Counted from the stretch's first letter, positions 26,186 to 35,701 are shown. The stretch is 64,000 nucleotides of DNA from Aquidulcibacter paucihalophilus (GCA_030285985.1 CP127384.1:1104501-1168500); one strand, 5' to 3'. Program-made: numbers and translations. Notes: generated by a model not told the origin, from the sequence alone.

Positions 26186-27349
26186 TCAGTCCGGGGACCC
26201 GACCGGCGGCCCGTTCCACTCGATGTCGGCGGTCATGGCCGCGGTGAGCGAGCGGCCGGTCCGGAGCGCGCGAAGGGCAAAGGCGGCGGCGTCGGCCAGG
26301 GCGCCGAGGATCGGCCCCGGGTCGCCGGGCGCGGCGACGGCGTCGAAGCCCTGCTGTCCTTGTGCACGCCATGCCGCCAGCCGTCCGTCGCGCAGGGCGG
26401 TCGGCAGGCCGTGGAGCCAGAGCGCCGGGGACAGGTGGCGCGTCGCCGGGGCCGGCTCCGCCTCGCCGCGTCCCACCAGCGCCCGGCCGAATGCCGCGCT
26501 GCGACCGAACAGGTGGACGCCGCTGGTCGCGCGCGGATTGCACTCGATCAGCCACGGCTGTCCGTCGCCGTCGATAAGGACGTCGCAGGCGATCTGGCCC
26601 GTCCCGGCGAAGGCGGCCAGGGCCTCGGCCATGGGCCGTAGCCGCACGGTCACCTCCGGCGGCAGGGGCCGGAAGACGTAGCTGGCACCGCCGGACAGTC
26701 GCCAGTCCGAGCCATAGGCGCAGAAGGCGGTGACCCGTCCCTCGTTGCAGACGGCGTGGAAGCTGGCCTCCTCGCCGACGATGCGGCGCTGGGCGACCCA
26801 GGGTGCCGCCGGCGAGGGCGTAACGGCAGCGAGGGCGGCGGGCGTCGGCGCGATCAGGGTGCGGGTGCCGAAACGCGACCAGACCGGCTTGAACACATGG
26901 TCGGCGGCTTCGCCGGACAGGGCTTCCAGCGCCGCCCTGTCGGTGACAAGGGCGGTGTCCGGTACCGGCAGGCCGAGCCGACGGCACAGGGCGGCGAACC
27001 GGTCCTTGGCGTGCAGGGTCGCCAGCCGGTCCGGCGGCGGGGCGAACACCCGGTCGGAGATGCCGTCAGCCGCCGCCACGGCGGCGAGGTGGAACACCTC
27101 CTCGCAGGTCGGGATGATGCGCACGGGATCGAGCCGGTCGATCAGGTCGCGGATGTCGCGGGCGAAAGCGGCGGTGTGCTCGACCGGCGAGGCATGGCGA
27201 TGCACGGGGCCGGCGGTCCGGGACAGGCGCGCGACCCAGGCCGGACTGCAGTCGGCCAGATGCGGCTCATAGCCGGCGGCGCGCAGGCTGCGGGCGATGT
27301 CCAGCGCCGCCACGGCCCGGGCACCGGTGATCAGGACCCGCTCAGCCAT
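26186..27349 (-). CDS. ATP-grasp domain protein, last gene of the KAS III-MBL-adenylase cluster
   Basis: The 387-residue protein opens with a Rossmann-like pre-ATP-grasp domain (VLITGARAVAALDIARSL). It contains DHVFKPVWSRFGTRT and the metal-binding WLIECNPRATSG, so it should use ATP to join a carboxylate to an amine or another nucleophile via an acyl phosphate. The family resembles carbamoyl-phosphate-synthase-like ATP-grasp proteins, but no substrate can be assigned. It overlaps the adenylating-enzyme gene by eight bases and is the last of five coupled genes, so it probably performs a final ligation. Confidence 0.85.
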   Translation of the reverse strand: MAERVLITGARAVAALDIARSLRAAGYEPHLADCSPAWVARLSRTAGPVHRHASPVEHTAAFARDIRDLIDRLDPVRIIPTCEEVFHLAAVAAADGISDRVFAPPPDRLATLHAKDRFAALCRRLGLPVPDTALVTDRAALEALSGEAADHVFKPVWSRFGTRTLIAPTPAALAAVTPSPAAPWVAQRRIVGEEASFHAVCNEGRVTAFCAYGSDWRLSGGASYVFRPLPPEVTVRLRPMAEALAAFAGTGQIACDVLIDGDGQPWLIECNPRATSGVHLFGRSAAFGRALVGRGEAEPAPATRHLSPALWLHGLPTALRDGRLAAWRAQGQQGFDAVAAPGDPGPILGALADAAAFALRALRTGRSLTAAMTADIEWNGPPVGSPD

Positions 27350-28592
27350 CGGACCAGCGCACCCGCCGCCGTTTGACGCCGTCCCGCGTCGGGCGACCGC
27401 CGGCGGTCACGATGACATCCACGCCGTGCGCCGCCAGCAGGCCCGCGACGGCCGACCTTGCCGCTTCGACCCGATCCGGCTCGGCCTCGACCGTGACGCC
27501 TCCCGGCGAGGCGAGGGCGCGCCAGTCCTGGTCCGGACCGACGGCGGCGCTGACGACCGCTTCGACCTCGCGTGGGCAGATCGCGGCGCCCCGCCAGCGC
27601 CACAGGTCCTCCAGCCGGCCCTCGACCGGATGGACGGCGGTCCGCGGCGAGCCGCAGGGGCAGGGCGTCGCCAGCGGCTGCAGCAGGTCGGGCAGGCGGA
27701 CGCGGATCATCGGCTGGGTGGTGCGGCGCAGGTCGGTGACGATCGGCACGAACCGGCTGGTCCCTGGTACGGGTTCGCGCTCGACGATCAGGACGTCCTC
27801 ATTGAGGTGCAGCGTCCCGAAGCGACAGGCGGCACCGAGGAAGCCCTCGGTGGCCTGATAAATGGGGTCGGGCCGGACCCCGAGGGCCGCGCCGATCCAG
27901 CGGCGCTCGGCCTCGCCCATCGGCTCGGCACCATAGAACAGGCGGCGCAGCGGCCATGGCTGGGCCGTCCGGCGGGCGAGGTCCGCCAGAACCTGCGGGG
28001 GGGCGATCAGGGTGTCCGGGGCGAAGGCCCGCAGCCGTTCGAACCGCTGGGCGGCCGGGACATCGAGGCCGACGAACAGGAAGCGGATAGGGCCGGCCCT
28101 CTCCACATCGCCATACAGCCGGTTGTCTGCCCGCAGGCACAGGGCGATCCGCGTGGAGCGCAGCAGGGCGTCGGCCGGCAGCAGGCGGGCGAGGATGTGG
28201 CCGACCCAGCCGGCGCGCTCGACCGCGCTGGTCACGAACAGGCCGCGGCGTCCCGACGAGCCGGTGGAGAAGCCGGCGACGATCCCCGGCCGCACCTCGC
28301 CGGATCCGCCCGTCTCCGCCGTCAGGGCGGCGGTCTCGGTGCCGGGCCGTGTCAGGCCCAGGGTGTTCCAGGCGTCGAAGCGCTCGCGCAGGAGATCGGG
28401 CGACATGACCGGGAAGTCGGCCAGCGGACGGCCGGCGAGGGCGCTGACCGCCGGAGTGCGGGCGATGACAGGGGCCATGGCACGCCACAGCCGGGCCTGT
28501 CGCCGCGCAACATCGGCGGTGGTGCGCAGGCTCCAGCCGCTCCGGCGGGCGGCAAGCCAGGCCCGCAGAACCGCGAGGCGGTCAGTCTGCAC
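27342..28592 (-). CDS. PaaK/F390-synthetase-like adenylate-forming enzyme
   Basis: The 416-residue protein resembles phenylacetate-CoA ligase and coenzyme F390 synthetase-related proteins. It has the phosphate-binding loop FSTGSSGRRG, RLFYGAEPMGEAERR, the YQATEGFLG adenine motif and the VEGRLEDLWRWRG hinge region. A Cys-rich CPCGSP segment is present. It should activate a carboxylate as an acyl-adenylate. It starts with GTG at 28592 inside the 3' end of the MBL gene and overlaps the ATP-grasp gene. No F420 pathway is visible here, so F390 synthesis is unlikely. Confidence 0.82.
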   Translation of the reverse strand: MQTDRLAVLRAWLAARRSGWSLRTTADVARRQARLWRAMAPVIARTPAVSALAGRPLADFPVMSPDLLRERFDAWNTLGLTRPGTETAALTAETGGSGEVRPGIVAGFSTGSSGRRGLFVTSAVERAGWVGHILARLLPADALLRSTRIALCLRADNRLYGDVERAGPIRFLFVGLDVPAAQRFERLRAFAPDTLIAPPQVLADLARRTAQPWPLRRLFYGAEPMGEAERRWIGAALGVRPDPIYQATEGFLGAACRFGTLHLNEDVLIVEREPVPGTSRFVPIVTDLRRTTQPMIRVRLPDLLQPLATPCPCGSPRTAVHPVEGRLEDLWRWRGAAICPREVEAVVSAAVGPDQDWRALASPGGVTVEAEPDRVEAARSAVAGLLAAHGVDVIVTAGGRPTRDGVKRRRVRWSDG

Positions 28593-29430
28593 GGCCCGTC
28601 TCGACCTCGACCTCGACCTCGCCGCAGTGGGACGGGGTGATGAGCAGCTCGGGATTGCGCGCCCACAGCCGGTGCAGGGCGTTCAGGGTCTCTCGGTACG
28701 GGCCGGTCGCGCCCAGCAGGGCGGTGGTCAGGCGGGGCGGGGGGGCGTCGTCGCGTACGGCGCCGCTCGACCAGGCGGCGTCGGCGATCAGGAAGCGGGT
28801 CCGGTCATCGGCCTGCCGCACCAGAAGCCCCCAGTGGCCGGGGCAGTGGCCGGGCAGCTGGACCGCCAGCAGTGCGCCGTCTCCCAGCAGGTCCGCGCCG
28901 GTCTCGAACGGGGCCATGTCCGGGCCGAGGGGGACCTGCGGCCGGTCCTCGAAGAAGACCGCGCGAGCGGCGATGTCGGCCGGGGCGAGGGCGGCCAGTA
29001 CCCCGCGCCGGACGCGGTCGACCCGCCCCTTGCGCTGGACCTGCGCCAGTCCGGCGCGGGCGCAGACAATCCGGGCATTCGGAAAGCGGGTCAGACCCGC
29101 GATGTGGTCGCCGTGGAAATGGGAGACGACGACGGCGCGGATGTCGTCCGGCGCGAAGCCGAAGGCCGGCAGCTGGTCTGCGACGGCCTCGCCCGGGGCG
29201 AGGCTGACCGGCGTGGTCCAGCGGTAGAGGCGTTCCGGGAAGGGTTCGGTGGCGGTGAAGAAGGCGGGATCATAGCCGGTGTCGAACAGCATCGGGCCCT
29301 CATCCGGATGGACGATCAGGGCCGCCAGCGCCGGAAAGACGGCCGGCGCCAGACCTGCGTCATGGCGGGTCATGACGGCGGGATGCGAACAGGACCCGGC
29401 GCGCAGGATGTGGACGCGGCAGCGTTTCAC
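28582..29430 (-). CDS. MBL-fold metallo-hydrolase in the KAS III cluster
   Basis: The 282-residue metallo-beta-lactamase-fold hydrolase has the binuclear metal motif HFHGDH at residues 104-109, LFDTGYDP before it, LPGHCPGHWGL with the next histidine, and LIADAAW with the bridging aspartate. The group includes lactonases, thioesterases and other ester hydrolases, so release or lactone opening of a pathway intermediate is plausible. It starts with GTG at 29430 overlapping the upstream stop. The C-terminus carries a short Val-Glu repeat from a GACCTC hexamer. Confidence 0.88.
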   Translation of the reverse strand: MKRCRVHILRAGSCSHPAVMTRHDAGLAPAVFPALAALIVHPDEGPMLFDTGYDPAFFTATEPFPERLYRWTTPVSLAPGEAVADQLPAFGFAPDDIRAVVVSHFHGDHIAGLTRFPNARIVCARAGLAQVQRKGRVDRVRRGVLAALAPADIAARAVFFEDRPQVPLGPDMAPFETGADLLGDGALLAVQLPGHCPGHWGLLVRQADDRTRFLIADAAWSSGAVRDDAPPPRLTTALLGATGPYRETLNALHRLWARNPELLITPSHCGEVEVEVETGRAD

Positions 29431-30416
29431 GACGCCGCCAGCCCGGGCGCGACGGCCAGCGCCGTCTCCACCGCGTCGTGGGCCGGCTCATAGCCGAGCA
29501 GGCGACGGGCCTTGCCGAGATCAAAGGTCTGCGACCAGGCGAGGGTGGACAGGGTGTAGGGCGTCAGCACCGGCTCGGGCTGGCCCGGCAGGATGCGGCA
29601 CAGGGCGTCGGCCCCGACCGAAAGGGCCTGACCCAGGGCCAGCGGGAGGGAGACGATGCGGACCTCGACGCCAAGCGTCTGGCCCAGCCGGCCGACCAGC
29701 TCACGGACGGGCAGGGGCTGACCGCCGGTGATGTTGATCGCCTGCCCGCCGGCCGCTTCGCGGTGGACATCCGCCAGGCGGATCGCTCGGGCCGCGTCGC
29801 GCACATCGGTCATCTCGACCAGCGCCTGACCGTTACGGAAGAGGGGGAAGCGGCCTCGCTTCACCAGTCGCAGAATGCGCGGCAGCAGGACCGCGTCGTC
29901 GGGGCCGATAATGGCGCGCGGGCGGATGGAGATGGTGCGGAAGCCGGGCGCGTCCGCCGCGACCACGAGCCGTTCGGCCTCGCCCTTGGTGCGGGAATAG
30001 GCGTTCAGCGGCCGCGCGGGCCAGGGGGTGTCTTCGGTCAGTCCGGTCTGGTCGGCCCAGCGGGCGTAGACCGACGGAGACGAGACGAAGACGAACGACC
30101 CGACGCCCGAGCGGCGTGCGGCTGCCAGCAGGTCGCGCGTCAGATCGACATTGGCGCGCTGGAAGTCGGCGTCGGGACCCCAGGGGCTGGACAGGGCGGC
30201 GGCGTGGAAGACGACATCGATGTCCCTGCAGAGGGCGTCCGGACCGAGGTCGAAGAGATCGCCCTTCAGGGTCTCGGTGCCCATCGCGCCCAGGCGGGCA
30301 ATGGCAATGGGACTGCGGCCGGCGGCCCGCACCGAATAGCCGTCATCGAGCAGCGCCTGCGTCAGGGTCAGTCCGAGGCCGCCGGTCGCGCCGGTGACGA
30401 GCGCGCGCCGGGTCAC
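29427..30416 (-). CDS. NAD(P)-dependent epimerase/dehydratase (extended SDR) in the KAS III cluster
   Basis: The 329-residue extended short-chain dehydrogenase has ALVTGATGGLGLTL (nucleotide-binding), DVVFHAAALSS, VFVSSPSVY and the catalytic YSRTK. It is of the 3-beta-HSD/OleD-like type that reduces beta-keto acids or sterol-like ketones, so it likely reduces the product of the neighbouring condensing enzyme. The start GTG at 30416 overlaps the stop of that gene (GTGA); longer upstream extension is Arg/Pro-rich and not credible. The 3' end overlaps the MBL gene. Confidence 0.88.
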   Translation of the reverse strand: MTRRALVTGATGGLGLTLTQALLDDGYSVRAAGRSPIAIARLGAMGTETLKGDLFDLGPDALCRDIDVVFHAAALSSPWGPDADFQRANVDLTRDLLAAARRSGVGSFVFVSSPSVYARWADQTGLTEDTPWPARPLNAYSRTKGEAERLVVAADAPGFRTISIRPRAIIGPDDAVLLPRILRLVKRGRFPLFRNGQALVEMTDVRDAARAIRLADVHREAAGGQAINITGGQPLPVRELVGRLGQTLGVEVRIVSLPLALGQALSVGADALCRILPGQPEPVLTPYTLSTLAWSQTFDLGKARRLLGYEPAHDAVETALAVAPGLAAS

Positions 30417-31408
30417 GTCCTCAGCACCATGGCGGCGAGGCTGATCCCTGCCGCCGTGCCCAGCAGCAGGACGGTCTTGCCCGGACCGAGCCGCCCGGTC
30501 GCGTGCGCCTCGACCAGAACGGAGGGCAGGGAGGCCGCGATCTGGTTGCCCGTGGTGGCGAAGATGTCGACCACCCGGTCCGGATCGCCGCCCATCAGCC
30601 GGCGGGCGTGTTCGATCGCGGGCCGGCTGGCCTGATGGCCGACGATGACATCGACGCTCTCGCGGGTCAGGCCCGCCTCGCCGAGGACCCGATCGATCAG
30701 GGCGGGCAGGGTCCGCGAGGCTGCCTTGAAGATACCGAAGGGGTCCATCCGGAACCGGGCACCGTCGGCGAATGCTTCCAGTCCGTCGTCGAGGCGGACG
30801 CGGGTTCCGCCGGAGCGGACGGAGGCCAGATCCTTGCCCACGCCATAGGTCTCGAAACCGCGCGCCAGCAGACCCGGTCCGTGGGGGTCGGTACCGGCCT
30901 CGACACACACCGCGGCCGCGCCGTCGCCGAAGATGGCGGCGGAGGCGGGGGTGCCCCAGTCGAGGCCGCATGACGGAATGTCGCTGGAGACGATCAGGGC
31001 GCGCCGGAAGCGGCCGGCGGCGAAGCCCATGGCGACGACGTCGAGGGCGGCGACGAACGACAGGCAGGTCTGGTTGACGTCAAAGGCCCAGATGCCGGAC
31101 TGGCCGAGCCCCAGCGCCTCCTGGATCAGGACCGAGGCACCGGGGATGGGCTGTTCCATGACCCCGCAGGCGCCGACCAGCACGTCGATGTCGCCCGGCT
31201 CCCAGCCGGCCATCGCCAGGGCGCGTTTCGCGGCCTCGGCACCCATCATGGAGGTGGTCTCGTCCGGGGCGGCGACGCCGCGTGAGGCGATGCCGAACTG
31301 GGTCTCGGTCCAACCCGCCGGCTGGCCGAAGACGACGTCCAGCGCTTGCGAAGGCCGATGTTCACGCGGGGAATACGCCCCGAAGCCGGCCAGGATCATT
31401 GGCGTCAT
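30413..31408 (-). CDS. Beta-ketoacyl synthase III-like condensing enzyme
   Basis: The 331-residue thiolase-fold protein is related to FabH, OleA and other KAS III enzymes. The Cys-His-Asn triad is intact: Cys115 in NQTCLSF, His258 in VGHQASRP, Asn288 in TTGNQIA, and the glycine-rich end GTAAGISLAAM is present. It should condense an acyl thioester with a second acyl unit. It is the first of five overlapping genes. No acyl carrier protein gene is nearby, which argues for acyl-CoA or the housekeeping ACP as substrate. ATG at 31399 is an alternative start. Confidence 0.88.
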   Translation of the reverse strand: MTPMILAGFGAYSPREHRPSQALDVVFGQPAGWTETQFGIASRGVAAPDETTSMMGAEAAKRALAMAGWEPGDIDVLVGACGVMEQPIPGASVLIQEALGLGQSGIWAFDVNQTCLSFVAALDVVAMGFAAGRFRRALIVSSDIPSCGLDWGTPASAAIFGDGAAAVCVEAGTDPHGPGLLARGFETYGVGKDLASVRSGGTRVRLDDGLEAFADGARFRMDPFGIFKAASRTLPALIDRVLGEAGLTRESVDVIVGHQASRPAIEHARRLMGGDPDRVVDIFATTGNQIAASLPSVLVEAHATGRLGPGKTVLLLGTAAGISLAAMVLRT

Positions 31409-31456
31409 CGGGTCAGGTTAGCCTTGCCGTTGGACGGCGTCCATGCGCCCGCGGCG

Positions 31457-32164
31457 TCAGTCCTGATGCTCGATCACATGCTGTCCGCGCACCATCCGGA
31501 CATAGGGCAGGGGCCGGTCGGGGTGGGACAGACGCTCGCCCACCTCCCCCAGCACGAAGCGGGTGATGGCCGGCAGGTCCAGCGACCGGGTGTCGGCCAG
31601 CGGAAGCCAGGCGATCTCGTCCAGTTCGCCCGAACCGGCGGTCGGCTCGGGATGCAGCAGCGCCCGCGCGTCCGCCATGAAGAAGCGGGCGTCGAAGCGG
31701 CGGGTCCGTCCGGGCGGGGTGATGGCGCGGGCGACATAGGACAGGGCGGCCAGATCGGGCAGGGCCCCGACGGCCCGGAACTCGCGCCATGAACCGGCGA
31801 CGGAGGCGAAGGGCGCGGGCTCTGCCAGCAGCAGGCCGGTCTCCTCGAAGGTCTCGCGCACCGCGGTCAGGGCGAGGGCGCGGGCGCGGCGGGCGGGCAC
31901 CTCGCGCATCAGCCGGGCGGTGTCCGGTGCGGGCAGGTCATTGGCCGAGGCGGCGGTGAAATCAGAGCGATCGATCCGACCGCCCGGAAAGACCCATTTG
32001 GCGGCCATGAAGACGTGGCCGGGCGCGCGGCGACCCATCAGCACCTCGGCCTGCCCCTTGCGGACCCGGGTCAGGATCAGGGTGGCGGCGTCCTTGGGCG
32101 TCTGTCGGCCGCCCACGCGCGGGGCGTCGGTGAGGTCGCGGATCGAGTCGAAAGGCGTGGCCAT
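31457..32164 (-). CDS. NUDIX hydrolase
   Basis: The 235-residue protein hydrolyses a nucleoside-diphosphate-linked compound or CoA. The NUDIX box is present but split by an insertion of about 30 residues: VFPGGRID, then a variable segment, then ALTAVRETFEETGLLL with the metal-binding REXXEE core. This split is known in a subgroup of alphaproteobacterial NUDIX proteins. The start ATG at 32164 yields MATPFDSIRDL; upstream extension is not protein-like. It ends 48 bases before the KAS III gene and could be on the same transcript. Confidence 0.9.
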   Translation of the reverse strand: MATPFDSIRDLTDAPRVGGRQTPKDAATLILTRVRKGQAEVLMGRRAPGHVFMAAKWVFPGGRIDRSDFTAASANDLPAPDTARLMREVPARRARALALTAVRETFEETGLLLAEPAPFASVAGSWREFRAVGALPDLAALSYVARAITPPGRTRRFDARFFMADARALLHPEPTAGSGELDEIAWLPLADTRSLDLPAITRFVLGEVGERLSHPDRPLPYVRMVRGQHVIEHQD

Positions 32165-32211
32165 GCCCGGCCATAGCACGCGTGCCGGCCGGCGGAAGAC
32201 TGGCCGGACGA

Positions 32212-33210
32212 TCAGTCGTCGATCCGCGTTCCGGTCAGGATCAGAACGGAGAGGTCGTCGGTCGGCGTATAGTTGCGGCGCCGGATTTCGAACCGGGTCG
32301 AACTGATCTTGCGCACGCCCTCGCCGCAAAAACTGACCAGGTTGCGGGAAGACCCCTTGTCCACGACCAGCCGGAAGTCGCCGATGGGCTCAGCCCAGTT
32401 GGCGCCTGTGGTCAGGATGTAGTCGACCCAGGTCTCGCTCAGATACAGGCCGCGCGACCGCATGCGCCGCGCGCCGGCCTGGAAGGCGTCGTCAGTGCAA
32501 TACCGGGTGGCCTGCTCGTTGTTGTGCTCGTTCCCGGCCATCATGGGATCGCCGAACACGCTGCCCGCCGATCCGCCGACGGCCGGCGCATACTGGTGCC
32601 GGACGTCGAGTTCACGCCCCGCCGGAAAAACCTGGGTCCAGTAGTGGGTCGTCTTGAGCGTCCAGAGGGGGGCCAGCTCCACGGTGCGAACGCCCCGGTC
32701 GGTCCAGGAACGGTCCTCGACCAGACCCATCTCGATCAGCATCTCGATCTGGGGCCGGGGCAGGGTCGCCAGCGCCTGCATCGTCGCCTCACCGCGGGGG
32801 GAGAGCGGGACGCCCAGACCGCGCATCATGTCGGAGTGATCGACGCCGTTGAACACGGCCTTCTGCTCGACATTGGTCGCCACGCGGCGGCCGTTCACCG
32901 TGGTGGTGAAGGGCATCCGCAGCGGGTCCTCGATCGCAACGTCGCTCTCGATGCCGCCCTGCAGGTCGGGCATGGGAAAGGCCACGAGCGTCGCGATGTC
33001 GCGTTCGGTGCGATTGTAGAAGCGGTAGCGGACGCGGATCTCGGCGGCCGAGACATATAGGTCCTCGGACCGCATCTCGATGCCGTCGGTACGCTGCAGG
33101 ACGAGTCCGCCGGCGCCCATGGAGGCGACGCTGTCGTTTGCCGCGGCCGGCGCGGCGAGCAGGATGGCGGCCAGCACGGCGGCGACGCCCCGGTTCAGTC
33201 TGATCATCAT
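32212..33210 (-). CDS. DUF4424 secreted protein
   Basis: The 332-residue protein has a signal peptide (VAAVLAAILLAAPAAA, cleavage before NDS) and a DUF4424 body, recognisable from NDSVASMGAGGLVL, SEDLYVSAAEIRVRYRFYN, TTVNGRRV and WTQVFPAGRELDVRHQY. It is probably periplasmic and beta-rich. The function is unknown; in related genomes it is usually a stand-alone gene. An ATG three bases later (33207) is equally possible given the GGAGGAC signal. Confidence 0.87.
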   Translation of the reverse strand: MMIRLNRGVAAVLAAILLAAPAAANDSVASMGAGGLVLQRTDGIEMRSEDLYVSAAEIRVRYRFYNRTERDIATLVAFPMPDLQGGIESDVAIEDPLRMPFTTTVNGRRVATNVEQKAVFNGVDHSDMMRGLGVPLSPRGEATMQALATLPRPQIEMLIEMGLVEDRSWTDRGVRTVELAPLWTLKTTHYWTQVFPAGRELDVRHQYAPAVGGSAGSVFGDPMMAGNEHNNEQATRYCTDDAFQAGARRMRSRGLYLSETWVDYILTTGANWAEPIGDFRLVVDKGSSRNLVSFCGEGVRKISSTRFEIRRRNYTPTDDLSVLILTGTRIDD

Positions 33211-33266
33211 GTCCTCCCCGCGAAGAGACTAGCCGATCATGTGCGGCGAAGTCGTGACGATTTCCG

Positions 33267-35591
33267 TCAGCGTCGCTTGCCCTTGCGCACGCCCTTCAGG
33301 CCGCCGGACGGGCGTCCGCCCTTGGGCGGCTTGGGTCCGCCGGGCCTGCCGCCGCCGCGCTTCGGGAAGTCGCCCCCGCCTGCGCCCCGGCCGCGTTGGC
33401 CCAGACGGGGCGCGGGCGCATTGGGATCGCGCGGGGCTGGATCCGAGAGCATTTCGAAGACCAGCCCGCCGGTGATCGGCGTGGCCTCTTTCAACCGCAC
33501 CTCGACCGTCCGGCCGAGGGTCCAGCGGGCGCCGGTGCGCTCCCCGACCAGGGCGTGGGACTTGTCGTCGTGGGTGAAATATTCGGTGCCCAGGGAAGAG
33601 ACCGGGACCAGGCCGTCGGCACCGGTTTCCTCCAGCCGGACGAACAGGCCGAAGCGGGTGACGCCGGTGATCCGTCCTGGGAAGGTCGCCCCGACCCGCT
33701 CTTGCAGGAAGGCGGCCATATAGCGGTCCATGGCCGCGCGCTCGGCGGCCATGGAGCGGCGCTCGGTCATGGTCACCTGTTCGGCGATGGCGGGCAGTTC
33801 CGTGACTTCCCGGTCCGTCAATCCGTCCTTGCCCAGGCCCAGCGCCCGGATCAGGCCGCGATGGACGATCAGGTCGGAATAGCGCCGGATCGGCGAGGTG
33901 AAATGGGCGTAGCGGTCGAGGTTCAGCCCGAAATGGCCGACGTTCTCGGCCGAATAGATGGCCTGCATCTGGCTGCGCAGGACGACCTCGTTGACGACCT
34001 CGGCGTGGTCGCCGCCGCGGGTCTCTTCCAGCAGCTTGTTGAACCGTTTGGTCGTGGCCGGCTCGCCCTTGTTCCACGGCTTGCCAATGGTCTGGAGGAA
34101 GTCCCCGAGGTTGAACAGCTTCTCCTGACTGGGGGCGTCGTGGATGCGGTACAGCAGGGGCGTCTTCTTCTGCTCCAGCGTCTCCGCGGCGCAGACGTTG
34201 GCCTGGATCATCATCTCCTCGATCAGCCGGTGGGCCTCGAGGCTGACACGGGGCTCGATCGAGATGATCTGGCCCTCAGTGTTCATGCGGATGCGGCGTT
34301 CGGGGCTTTCGATCGCCAACGGGCTGCGCTTCAGCCGACCCTTGAGCATGGTGCGATAGGCCGCCCACAGCGGCTCGAGGATGGCCGCCATGATCGGGCC
34401 GGTGGTGTCGTCAGTCTGGCCGTCGATGGCGGACTGGGCCTGTTCGTAGCTGAGCTTGGCCTGCGACCGCATCAGGCCGCGCACGAATTTGTGGCCCGTC
34501 TTCCGGCCGTCCCGGTCGAAGACCATGCGCACCGCCATACAGGCGCGGTTCTCGCCCTCCTTGAGGCTGCACAGGCCGTTGGACAGGCGCTCGGGCAGCA
34601 TCGGTTCGACGCGGTCGGGGAAGTAGGTGGAGTTGCCCTTGTCGCGGGCTTCCCGGTCGAGGTTGGTGTTGGGGCGGACGTAGGCGGCGACATCGGCGAT
34701 GGCGACCCAGACGATCCAGCCGTCGGCGTTCTTCGGATCCTCGTCGCGCATCGCATAGACGGCGTCGTCGTGGTCGCGGGCGTCGGCGGGGTCGATGGTG
34801 ATCAGGGGCAGGTCGCGCAGGTCCTCGCGCCCCTTCAGCGAGGGCAACTCCTGATCCTCAGCTTCCTTTTCGACGGCCTCCGAGAAGCCCATCGGCACAT
34901 TGTGGGCGGCGATGGCGATCAGGGAGGCGGCGCGGGCGTCGCCCTCGTGGCCGATCTTCTCGAGAATCTTGCCGCGCTTCGGTCCGTAGCGCTGGTCGCC
35001 CTTCTCGATGGCGGCGAGGACCAGATCGCCGTCGCGCAGGCCCTCGGCCTGGGCGTGGGGGACGATCAGCACGTCCTTCGACTTGCGGTCGACGGGTTCG
35101 ACCCGGACCTCCTTGTTGGACTTGCGGATGACGCCCAGCACCTTGTTGGCACCGGCGTCGAGCTTCTTGATCAGCCGGGCTTCCCAGCCGTCCTCGGTGC
35201 GGGCGAATTTGACCAGGACACGGTCGCCCATGCCGGGGGCGGGGCCGGTCTTGCCGCCGTTGTCGGGAATCAGCAGGGCGCGCGGGGCGTCGGCCGAGGC
35301 CTCCACCAGGCGGACATAGAGTTCGCCGTCGAGGTCGCGCTCGACCACATCGGCGACGCCGACGGGGGGCAGGGCACCGACTTCGGAAAAGCCCTTGCGG
35401 CCGCGCTTGCCCAGTTTGCCGGCCTCTTCGAGGGCGCGGATCATCTCGCGCAGGGCGCGACGCTCTCCGCCCTTGAGGCCGAAATGGCGCGCGATATCAG
35501 TTTTCTCCGCTGATCCGGCTTCGCGGAGGAAGGCGATCAGCGTGGCTTCGTCGGGGAGTCCGGCGACGGGCCGGCGGGGTGATTTGCTCAT
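33267..35591 (-). CDS. rnr: Ribonuclease R
   Basis: RNase R is a 3'-to-5' processive exoribonuclease that degrades structured RNA. The 774-residue product has an N-terminal winged-helix region, cold-shock domains, and the RNB catalytic domain with TIDPADARDHDDAVY (the metal-binding aspartates). FGLNLDRYAHFTSPIRRYSD in part, an S1 domain starting GRITGVTRFGLFVRL and a Gly/Lys/Arg-rich tail that may bind RNA complete it. Full length. It is divergent from cystathionine beta-synthase. Confidence 0.97.
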   Translation of the reverse strand: MSKSPRRPVAGLPDEATLIAFLREAGSAEKTDIARHFGLKGGERRALREMIRALEEAGKLGKRGRKGFSEVGALPPVGVADVVERDLDGELYVRLVEASADAPRALLIPDNGGKTGPAPGMGDRVLVKFARTEDGWEARLIKKLDAGANKVLGVIRKSNKEVRVEPVDRKSKDVLIVPHAQAEGLRDGDLVLAAIEKGDQRYGPKRGKILEKIGHEGDARAASLIAIAAHNVPMGFSEAVEKEAEDQELPSLKGREDLRDLPLITIDPADARDHDDAVYAMRDEDPKNADGWIVWVAIADVAAYVRPNTNLDREARDKGNSTYFPDRVEPMLPERLSNGLCSLKEGENRACMAVRMVFDRDGRKTGHKFVRGLMRSQAKLSYEQAQSAIDGQTDDTTGPIMAAILEPLWAAYRTMLKGRLKRSPLAIESPERRIRMNTEGQIISIEPRVSLEAHRLIEEMMIQANVCAAETLEQKKTPLLYRIHDAPSQEKLFNLGDFLQTIGKPWNKGEPATTKRFNKLLEETRGGDHAEVVNEVVLRSQMQAIYSAENVGHFGLNLDRYAHFTSPIRRYSDLIVHRGLIRALGLGKDGLTDREVTELPAIAEQVTMTERRSMAAERAAMDRYMAAFLQERVGATFPGRITGVTRFGLFVRLEETGADGLVPVSSLGTEYFTHDDKSHALVGERTGARWTLGRTVEVRLKEATPITGGLVFEMLSDPAPRDPNAPAPRLGQRGRGAGGGDFPKRGGGRPGGPKPPKGGRPSGGLKGVRKGKRR

Positions 35592-35701
35592 TTGTATCCT
35601 TGATAACGCACGACTGGCCTCTTCGGAGGCGAAATCTTGCGCAGCTTGTGATGGGCAGGGGCTGCGCCTAGCTTTCGGCGCGAGCCCCCTGGAGTGATTG
35701 A

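Noticed and set aside
28605..28622. A GACCTC hexamer repeat at the end of the MBL gene as a phase-variable element
   Set aside because: Unit length is six, so changes in copy number only add or remove Val-Glu and do not shift the frame. It is at the far C-terminus and is noted only in the gene entry.
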